Made by a program: the position numbers and the translations under genes. A stretch of 5,056 bases of DNA, taken from the NCBI GenBank assembly GCA_963725415.1, contig CAVRZY010000154.1, forward strand, positions 1-5,056, given 5' to 3'. The DNA is from CAVRZY01 sp963725415 (GTDB lineage Bacteria; Acidobacteriota; Terriglobia; Bryobacterales; Bryobacteraceae). The notes beneath the pieces were generated by a model. That model was not told where the DNA came from. It saw nothing but the letters and a program-made list of their open reading frames with translations, and made no database searches. This document shows, piece after piece, positions 1 to 5,056 of the stretch (within the stretch, counting starts at the first letter, position 1; each line of letters starts with the position of its first letter).

Positions 1-929
1 CGCTTTCGAATGGAGTCCTGGACCCCCAATGCCACTCCATCTGACACGAACGTACTGGAACGCAAATCGCGGCGAGTGGATGTTGGCATCTACTCCTTCG
101 CACAGTATGCACATCCGGCAATCCTTTCGGGCAAACCCCGAGGATAACCTGGAGAAAAAAACCGAGAACGGCGCCGTGAGAAAGATTCTCCAGGATATGG
201 AGAATATGGAAACACGCGGCGCAGGCTGGCACCAGCACGGCATGGATCGTGTGGACGTTAATGGAGATGGCCGAGAAGATCTGGTCCTATGGCATGTCAC
301 CGGCGACCCGGATACCAAAACCGATGTCTTCGTATTCCTGCGCGATGCGGACAACCGACTGCCAGAGCAGCCGACGCAGGTGTTGCACTGCCGCGGGTTC
401 CCGATACCGGTCGGCCCCCAACAGCGGCTCTCGCCAATGTGCGATCTCAATGGCGATGGCCTCTGTGAACTGGTGCTGGTTACGCTGAAGACTCGTGATC
501 ACATCTTGGAGCAGTATGCTGGAAACGGCCTTGTCGCACGGCGTAGATTGGGAATTGACGATTCGATCCTTCCGCCAGGGTGCATACTCCAGAAGCCCCG
601 ACGCATCCATTCCGATGACGACCATGTTACCGGACGAGCAAGGACCCCAGCGGCTCTTTCTTATTGATGGGGACTTCAACGGCGACGGTCGCCGCGATGT
701 CCTGGTCAAACGCTCGCCAACTCAGTGGGACGTTTTTCTGAGTTCGACCAACGGGAGTCGGTTCACACCTCAACCAGGGCTGACGTTCGAGATACCGATT
801 GAAGGGGCTTTCGAAATCAAGGACCTCAACGGCGATGGAGTGTCGGATTTGGTCGCGCATGCCGGGGATGAGCCGCGCCTCTTCATTTTCCTGTCGCAAT
901 CACACCGAACGAAAGGGAGTAACCCATGA
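1..929 (+). pseudogene. FG-GAP/VCBS repeat protein, 5'-truncated by the window edge and frameshifted
   Basis: Four calcium-loop motifs of the DxNGDGxxDL type are visible: VDVNGDGREDL (251-283), CDLNGDGLCEL (440-472), DFNGDGRRDV (672-701) and KDLNGDGVSDL (819-851). Such loops mark FG-GAP/VCBS repeats, usually blades of extracellular or periplasmic beta-propellers. The first two motifs are read in the frame of position 2, the last two in the frame of position 495, so a frame change lies between about 488 and 600. I favour 488-497, because the second frame from 495 already reads like protein (VDWELTIRSF, then PDASIPMTTMLP). A shift in the C4 run at 596-599 is the alternative. Near the left edge two frames are open: frame 2, and frame 1 up to the TAA at 154, which contains VGIYSFAQYAHPAIL. 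A second shift near 140 is therefore possible. The true start and any signal peptide lie outside the window. The stop (927-929) overlaps the next gene's ATG. No enzymatic domain is seen; specific function unknown. Confidence 0.75.
915..920 (+). promoter_or_regulatory. Ribosome binding site of the ABC ATPase
   Basis: GGGAGT lies 5 nt before the ATG at 926, inside the last codons of the FG-GAP gene. With the ATGA overlap (926-929) it supports translational coupling and fixes the ATPase start, which the frameshift at about 1019 would otherwise obscure. Confidence 0.6.
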
Positions 930-1856
930 CCGAATCGGCGCCAGCTCTGGCTTTGGAGGACCTGTCGAAGCGATTTGGGCGCATCCACGCAGTCGATCAT
1001 CTCTCCCTGCAAGTCGACCTCCGGCCAGATGGCCGGCTTTCTCGGCCCAAACGGAGCCGGCAAGAGCACCACGCTTTATATGATTCCCAGACTGGTGCGA
1101 CCCGGCGCTGGTCGCATCCGCATCTTCGGCGTGGACATCTGGCAGGACTACAAACAGGCCATCCGATCTGTGGGCGTCATCGTGGAAGCACCGGCCTTCT
1201 ACGAATATCTCTCGGGCCGAATGAACCTGGAGTTGGCCGCCCGCCTGCTTGGCACCGTTTCGCCGCGCGACATGGATGAAATCCTGGACCGCATCGGCCT
1301 GGCTGAACGTCAACATGACCGGGTCCGCACGTACTCCACGGGCATGAAACAGCGCCTCGGAATCGGCCGGGCTTTGTTGGGCCGGCCCCGGCTCCTCGTC
1401 CTGGACGAACCCACCAATGGAATGGATCCAGAAGGGACACAGGAAATTCTTTCGTTCCTGCGCGAAAAGGTCAGAAGCGATGGACTCACCATCTTTGTCT
1501 CCAGCCATCTGATGTCCGAAGTCGAGGAGTTTTGTGATACGGTTTTTGTCATTGATCATGGCCGTCTGGTCGCGTCGGGTAACGTCAAGGATATCCTGAG
1601 GCCGCACGAGCGGATCGTAAGAGTCACCTTCCAGGGCAGAGTTCCCGATCGCGATTTCATCACGGCGCACGACCAGATCCGGCATGTGGAATCTGTGGCC
1701 GTTGACACCCTGGAGATCACACTGGCCCGTGACGATTCCGCCTGGCTCAACCACCGCCTGCAGGAAGCGGGGTTCAGGATCTCCGCCATTGCGCCGAAAC
1801 GGAAAACGTTGAAGGAGTTTTTTCTTTCCATCACGGGAGACAAGAACCATGCGTAG
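926..1856 (+). CDS. ABC-2 type transporter ATP-binding protein (single-base frameshift before Walker A)
   Basis: This is the ATP-hydrolysing subunit of an ABC exporter, on the cytoplasmic face, paired with the permease that follows. Translation from the ATG at 926 gives ALEDLSKRFGRIHAVDHLSL, the usual N-terminal strands of this family. The frame then breaks at about 1018-1020: dropping one C restores VDSGQMAGFLGPNGAGKST, with Walker A GPNGAGKST at 1044-1070. Downstream, in the second frame, are the signature YSTGMKQRL, Walker B LLVLDEP, the D-loop GMDP and the H-loop SSHLMSEVEEFCD. The restored protein is 309 aa, normal for the family (CcmA/BcrA/NosF-like). The C-terminal ~90 residues are the usual variable extension. 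It overlaps the FG-GAP stop by 4 bp and the permease start by 8 bp, so the three are probably co-transcribed. The substrate cannot be read from sequence. As written, the ATG-started frame ends at 1279 without any ATPase motif. Confidence 0.9.
1835..1840 (+). promoter_or_regulatory. Ribosome binding site of the ABC permease
   Basis: GGGAGA ends 8 nt before the ATG at 1849, within the end of the ATPase gene. It supports ATG 1849 as the permease start and coupled translation through the 8-bp overlap. Confidence 0.55.
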
Positions 1857-2646
1857 CCAGTTCCTGCTTTTGTTGCGGAACGAAATCGCCAAGGCACTGC
1901 GCCGCAAACTGCCGTACTTCGGGATCTTCGCCATGGGACTGCTCAGTGTGGTCATCTATTTCGTGGCCGGTCAGCTCAGCACCGCGGCCACCGCTAATGC
2001 GTGGGGCTACGTCGCCTTTTCGATGCAACTGATATTTAATGATCTTGGCCCGATCTTCATCATCGTGTTCTCGGCCATGTTGCTCGCTGAAGAAACCGGG
2101 ACCGGCACGATCCGGGCCGCTCTGGCCGCGCCGGTGCATCGCTGGGAATTATACCTGGCCAAGGCGGCTACCGGCCTGCTCTACATGCTCGTCCTGTCGG
2201 CAGCGGCTCTGCTGTTCTCCGTGGCGCTGGCCAAAATCCATTACGGTTTTGGAGCGGTGGGGGATTCTTTTGGAGTGGTCTATGGCAAAGAAAGAGTCAT
2301 GCAGGACTTCCTGTTGGCGTATGTTCTCAGTTGGATTCCTCTGAGTGCGCTGGTGATGTATGGTCTGTTCATCTCCACGATTGTCCGCAACCCCGGGGCA
2401 GCCGTGGCTGTAGGCATCAGCACCCTCTTCCTCATCGAGTTCACGAAGCATTTGGTGGGGTTGGATCCCTATATCTTCACCCGATACATTGAGTATTCCT
2501 GGCTGATCCTCCAGCAGGTCGCGCAAGGCGTGGATTACCAGTGGCAACCCGAAGTCTGGAAGATGATCGGATTGTGCGGCGCGTACGCCATCGCCACATT
2601 TGGCACCGGCCTGATCATTTTTGTCAGGCAGGATCTCAACAAATAA
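1849..2646 (+). CDS. ABC-2 type transporter permease
   Basis: This 265-aa protein is the integral membrane subunit that pairs with the upstream ATPase. Six hydrophobic segments can be picked out at about residues 21-43, 61-81, 103-128, 153-178, 182-203 and 238-259, the six-helix layout of ABC-2 permeases (NosY/BcrB-like). Between helices 2 and 3 the stretch EETGTGTIRAALAAPVHRWE followed by LYLAK matches the ABC-2 hallmark pattern of E..sGT.r.lL..P..R....aK, thought to lie near the contact with the ATPase. The start (ATG 1849) has a good Shine-Dalgarno and overlaps the ATPase stop (1854-1856). The gene is intact, with no frame disruption. An extended loop of about 25 residues (128-152) separates helices 3 and 4. 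Exporter function is well supported; the substrate is unknown. Confidence 0.88.
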   Translation: MRSQFLLLLRNEIAKALRRKLPYFGIFAMGLLSVVIYFVAGQLSTAATANAWGYVAFSMQLIFNDLGPIFIIVFSAMLLAEETGTGTIRAALAAPVHRWELYLAKAATGLLYMLVLSAAALLFSVALAKIHYGFGAVGDSFGVVYGKERVMQDFLLAYVLSWIPLSALVMYGLFISTIVRNPGAAVAVGISTLFLIEFTKHLVGLDPYIFTRYIEYSWLILQQVAQGVDYQWQPEVWKMIGLCGAYAIATFGTGLIIFVRQDLNK

Positions 2647-2670
2647 TCCGCACAATTCCCGGTCTATGAG

Positions 2671-3510
2671 TTGAAACCAGTTACTTCGCCACAGGCTTGC
2701 GCTCTGATGGCGCACGGCGTTAGGCTCATCGCAGTGAGCACTTCTTCACAAGCGGGATTACCGGGCACAACTTCCTCGTGGAATAAACCCTCTCGCAATG
2801 CTGCTTTCGTTACCACGCATTGGAGCGTCGTGCTGACGGCTGGGCGCAGCGACACGACACGCGCTCGCGACGCGCTTGCGCGGCTTTGCCAGACCTACTG
2901 GTATCCGCTCTACGCCTATGTGCGGCGGCGCGGCTATTCCGCGCCGGATGCCGAGGATTTGACTCAGGGGTTCTTCGCGCGGCTCTTGGAGCGGGAATCG
3001 CTCGCCAGCGCTGATCCCGGTCAGGGACAATTCCGCTCGTTTCTCCTGACCGCGATGAACCATTTCCTGATCGGCGAATGGGAAAAAGCCCGGGCGCAGA
3101 AACGGGGTGGGGGACGCGAACTCCTGTCGCTCGAACTCGCGGCTGCGGAAAAGCGTTACGACCTGGACCAGGCCGACGATTCCACACCCGACAAGCTATT
3201 CGACAAACAATGGGCCCTGACGTTGCTCGAAAAGGTCGTCGGCCGTCTGGAGGACGAATACCGTCACGAGGACAAAGCCGAGTTGTTCGTTGCGTTGAAG
3301 GAAACGCTCGCCGGGTCGCGCGAATCACAGCCGTACGCCGTTTTGGCCGCGCGACTGGGCATGACCGAAGGCGCCATCAAGGTGGCCGTGCATCGTCTGC
3401 GGAAACGGTATCGCGAGTTGCTGCAAGCCGAGATTGCCGACACCGTGACCTCCCCCGAAGAAGCGGAGGAAGAAATGAGGCACTTGTTTCAGGCGCTGGT
3501 TGGAGAGTGA
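2671..3510 (+). CDS. RNA polymerase sigma-70 family (ECF-type) sigma factor
   Basis: This cytoplasmic protein, up to 279 aa, should direct RNA polymerase to a specific promoter set. Region 2 runs over about residues 64-140: RARDALARLCQTYWYPLYAY, then APDAEDLTQGFFARLLE (regions 2.1-2.2) and FRSFLLTAMNHFLIGEWEKA (2.3-2.4). Region 4 is at about 219-253, with helix-turn-helix LGMTEGAIKVAVHRLRKRY. The THWSVV motif just before region 2 is typical of the large ECF-like sigmas of Verrucomicrobiota and Planctomycetota that sit beside Ser/Thr kinases. The start is uncertain. The frame opens after the permease stop: TTG 2671 gives the longest form, ATG 2707 lacks a clear ribosome site, and GTG 2734 has a weak TAGG 9 nt upstream. 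Conservation is only expected from about residue 45, so a shorter protein is likely. There is no anti-sigma gene next to it; the kinase downstream may take that regulatory place. The gene is intact. Confidence 0.85.
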   Translation: MKPVTSPQACALMAHGVRLIAVSTSSQAGLPGTTSSWNKPSRNAAFVTTHWSVVLTAGRSDTTRARDALARLCQTYWYPLYAYVRRRGYSAPDAEDLTQGFFARLLERESLASADPGQGQFRSFLLTAMNHFLIGEWEKARAQKRGGGRELLSLELAAAEKRYDLDQADDSTPDKLFDKQWALTLLEKVVGRLEDEYRHEDKAELFVALKETLAGSRESQPYAVLAARLGMTEGAIKVAVHRLRKRYRELLQAEIADTVTSPEEAEEEMRHLFQALVGE

Positions 3511-3545
3511 TGGGGCGTCAAAGCGGCGTGCGAGCAAGCGCGTTC

Positions 3546-3578
3546 GGCGCAGGTCTCCCGACCGCGCCGTTGTTTTTG
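3546..3578 (+). terminator. Candidate intrinsic terminator after the sigma factor gene
   Basis: GGCGC-A-GGTC-TCCC-GACC-GCGCC at 3546-3568 folds into a GC-rich hairpin: nine paired bases, one bulged A and a 4-nt loop. It is followed by GTTGTTTTTG (3569-3578), a T-rich tract, and lies 36 nt after the sigma stop. The arrangement fits Rho-independent termination and would separate the sigma gene from the kinase. It could instead be one unit of the repeat described at 3546-3660. Confidence 0.45.
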
Positions 3579-3660
3579 ACCGAAGAGTCTCCCCTGTGTC
3601 TGACGAATTTGAGACCTGCGGTCGGGTGATGTGCGGGGTCGGGAGACCCTCGCACAACGG
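3546..3660. repeat. Two related hairpins forming a larger inverted repeat (GGTCTCCCGACC / GGTCGGGAGACC)
   Basis: GGTCTCCCGACC (3552-3563) is the exact reverse complement of GGTCGGGAGACC (3637-3648). Each also folds on itself as GGTC-NNNN-GACC inside a GC stem: GGCGC/GCGCC flanks the left unit and GTGCG/CGCAC (3631-3635, 3651-3655) the right one. Between them, GAGACCTGC (3611-3619) is the reverse complement of GCAGGTCTC (3549-3557), and GCGGTCGGG (3618-3626) that of CCCGACCGC (3557-3565). CCGTTGT (3567-3573) likewise matches ACAACGG (3654-3660). The halves recur inverted but in shuffled order, as in dispersed palindromic intergenic repeats rather than one simple hairpin. Competing folds are possible in the transcript. 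No gene was found in the 259-bp gap. Confidence 0.6.
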
Positions 3661-3721
3661 GCGAGTATTCTTCAACATCAAGCTGGCTTTTCGTTGTTCA
3701 AGAGCAGGTGACTATTCCTTC

Positions 3722-3750
3722 TGTAACCTTCCCCTCAGGTTCCGGTAGTA
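3722..3750 (+). promoter_or_regulatory. Candidate ECF-type promoter of the kinase gene
   Basis: TGTAAC (3722-3727), a -35-like element with the AAC core common at ECF promoters, is followed after 17 bp by GTAGTA (3745-3750) as a possible -10. The kinase ATG lies 20 nt further on. Position and spacing fit control by the sigma factor encoded just upstream, but the sigma-specific consensus is not known to me, so this is an inference from layout. Confidence 0.3.
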
Positions 3751-4412
3751 TGCTGATGGAAACGGGATTATGGATACGACGCACCTCTGCCCAAGCTGCG
3801 GCAAGCCGCTCGCGACAACTGCGCCCAAGGGACTGTGCCCCGAATGCCTGATGAAGGCCGGGTTCCCGACCGGCTCGCAGGCTGAGTCCGGTGGTCCGGC
3901 ACAACCGAAGCGGCCGGTTTGTCCCGCCCAAGCCCGAGGAACTGGCTTCGCATTTCCCGCAACTGGAGATCCTCGAACTGCTCGGCCGCGGCGGCATGGG
4001 CGCGGTCTACAAGGCGCGGCAAAAACAACTCGACCGGCTCGTGGCGCTGAAAATTCTGCCGCCCGGCGTCAGCCACGACCCGGCGTTTGCCGAGCGTTTC
4101 GCCCGCGAGGCGAAGGCGCTGGCCAAGCTGAACCATCCCAACATCGTCACCTCTACGAATTCGGGCAGGCGCGACGGCCTGTTTCTACTCTTCCTCATGG
4201 AGTTCGTGGACGGCGTGAACCTGCGGCAGTTGCTCAACGCGGGCCGCATCGCGCCGCGCGAGGCGCTGGCGATCGTGCCGCAGATTTGCGACGCGCTCCA
4301 GTACGCGCACGACCAGGGCATCGTCCACCGCGACATCAAACCGGAGAACATCCTGCTCGACCGGCGCGGCCGCGTGAAGATGGCGGATTTCGGCTTGGCG
4401 AAGATCGTCGCA

Positions 4413-4494
4413 GGTGGAGCGACGGAAGGTCGACGCCTCGCCGAGGCGTCCGTCTGAGACTTCGCGGACGGCTGAGCCAGCCGACCCTACCACC
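4413..4494. repeat. REP/MITE-like palindromic element inside the kinase activation loop
   Basis: An 82-bp palindrome-rich block lies between the DFG and APE motifs, where the kinase needs only a short loop. It contains a perfect inverted repeat, GACGCCTCG-C-CGAGGCGTC (4432-4450), a short perfect one, GTCT-G-AGAC (4452-4460), and a third, GGACGGCTG-AGC-CAGCCGACC (4466-4486), with one A:A mismatch. Its ends are imperfect inverted repeats: GGTGGAGCGACGG (4413-4425) against the reverse complement of CCGACCCTACCACC (4481-4494). There is no transposase, so it would be a non-autonomous element moved in trans. In the kinase frame it supplies TGA 4455-4457. In the frame of 4414 it is open and reads VERRKVDASPRRPSETSRTA followed by EPADPTTEAG. 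I see no clear target-site duplication, so exact ends are uncertain. Confidence 0.6.
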
Positions 4495-4933
4495 GAAGCC
4501 GGGCACAGGTCATGGGCACGCCGCAATACATGGCGCCGGAGCAGGTCGAACATCCGCAGGAAGTGGATCATCGGGCCGACATCTATTCGCTCGGCGTCGT
4601 GTTCTACCAGATGCTCACCGGCGAACTGCCGGCAGGCGGATCGAGCCGCCGTCGAAGAAAGTGGTCATCGACGTGCGGCTCGACGAAGTGGTGTTGCGTG
4701 CGTTGGAAAAAAAACCGGAACGGCGTTATCAGCAAGCCAGCGTGCTCAAGACGCAGGTGGAAACCATCGCCACCTCAGAGCCAGTCGGCAGTTCCTCGGC
4801 TGCCGCGATGCCGTGGATGTATCGCGGTGTGGACTATCGCTCCAAGGCCACACTCTTCGGCCTGCCCCTAGTGCATGTGGCGACAGGTATTGATCCCGCG
4901 ACCGGCAAGAAGCGCATTGCGCGCGGTTTCATT

Positions 4934-5053
4934 GCCATCGGTGACATCGCCTTCGGCGTGGTTGCCTTTGGTGGTCTGGCAATCGGCGGCGTGGCCTTTG
5001 GCGGCGGTGCGGTTGGTGTCATCGCCTTCGGGGGCGGTGCGTTGGGATTGGTT
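4934..5053 (+). repeat. Eight tandem 15-nt codon-level repeats encoding A-[I/F/V/L]-G-x-x
   Basis: In the last kinase frame, eight consecutive pentads read AIGDI, AFGVV, AFGGL, AIGGV, AFGGG, AVGVI, AFGGG and ALGLV, running to the right edge and probably beyond. Ala, then a large hydrophobic residue, then Gly recur every five residues without exception. Codons vary between copies, so the pattern is held at protein level rather than being a recent DNA duplication. It is hydrophobic and could be membrane-embedded or form a beta-solenoid-like stack; it does not match the classical A(D/N)Lxx pentapeptide register. Confidence 0.75.
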
Positions 5054-5056
5054 TCC

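Larger units (their letters stand above)
3770..5056 (+). pseudogene. Zn-ribbon Ser/Thr protein kinase with C-terminal Gly/Ala repeat domain; multiply frameshifted, runs off right edge
   Basis: ATG 3770 opens a zinc ribbon (CPSCGKPL, then GLCPECLMKAGF). The frame changes at about 3916 into the kinase domain: glycine loop GRGGMGAV (from 3984), ATP-binding lysine in VALKIL (4050), HRDIKPEN (from 4326) and DFG (4386). After an inserted palindromic element come MGTPQYMAPE (from 4512) and DIYSLGVVFYQMLTGELPAG. The frame changes again at about 4637 to give IEPPSKKVVIDVRLDEVV and LEKKPERRYQQAS, then RGVDYRSKATLFGLPLVHV and a Gly/Ala-rich tail that stays open to the edge. Catalytic residues all survive, but at least three places need a small indel to restore the frame, and TGA 4455-4457 closes the main frame. 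The family phosphorylates Ser/Thr and is probably membrane-anchored through its C-terminal half. Pairing with the sigma gene suggests signalling to transcription. I judge it a pseudogene; accumulated sequencing errors are the alternative. Confidence 0.8.

Noticed and set aside
900..1955. A 351-codon open frame on the minus strand opposite the ABC ATPase.
   Set aside because: The plus strand carries all ABC motifs in order; the minus frame shows no recognisable domain and is a shadow of a GC-rich coding region.
2149..2715. A 188-codon minus-strand open frame opposite the permease and the sigma start.
   Set aside because: It mirrors the intact permease coding frame and has no domain or ribosome site of its own.
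2719..2725. GTTAGGC, matching the GTTRRRY core of integron attC sites.
   Set aside because: No matching RYYYAAC partner or attC-like palindrome was found at the expected distance, and it lies in the start region of the sigma gene.
3078..3629. A 183-codon plus-strand frame inside and beyond the sigma factor gene.
   Set aside because: It is Arg/Gly-rich low-complexity sequence in a different frame from clear sigma region 2 and 4 motifs.
4707..4714. A8 run in the kinase as a possible slippage or sequencing-error site.
   Set aside because: The frame is correct on both sides (LEKKPERRYQQAS), so no shift is needed here.
1..5056. tRNA, rRNA, CRISPR array, or transposase gene.
   Set aside because: None was seen: no regularly spaced direct repeats, no cloverleaf arms or rRNA-like stretches, and no transposase motifs in either strand.

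Overview
This GC-rich window of about 5 kb has the gene style of soil or freshwater Verrucomicrobiota (Pedosphaera/Limisphaerales-like). It pairs an ECF-type sigma factor opening with a THWSVV motif with a kinase of the Zn-ribbon, Ser/Thr kinase, RGVDYRS, Gly/Ala-rich-tail type. It also carries an FG-GAP protein and palindromic repeats in and between genes. The lineage is inferred from family style; no phylogenetic marker gene is present.

Layout, all on the + strand. (1) From the left edge to 929 runs the 3' part of a protein with four DxNGDGxxDL calcium-loop (FG-GAP/VCBS) repeats, with at least one frame change. (2) It overlaps by 4 bp (ATGA) an ABC ATPase at 926-1856, which has a single-base frameshift just before Walker A. 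(3) The ATPase overlaps by 8 bp an intact ABC-2 type permease at 1849-2646. These three look like one translationally coupled operon for a small membrane exporter plus a beta-propeller-type protein. (4) An intact sigma factor lies at 2671-3510. (5) A 259-bp intergenic region holds a terminator-like hairpin, a second related hairpin and an ECF-like promoter candidate. (6) A Ser/Thr protein kinase starts at 3770 and runs off the right edge. It is badly broken: several small indels, and an 82-bp palindromic element inside its activation loop that puts a TGA into the main frame. Its C-terminal part is a period-5 Ala-hydrophobic-Gly repeat.

The sigma factor and the kinase probably form, or formed, a signalling pair in which the kinase senses and the sigma factor drives transcription. 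The permease and sigma genes are clean over about 1.6 kb, while the kinase carries most of the lesions. That uneven spread favours real decay of the kinase over uniform sequencing error, although single-base errors remain possible at each site. The most interesting item is the palindromic element in the kinase: one frame across it is open and encodes a Pro/Ser/Thr-rich peptide.
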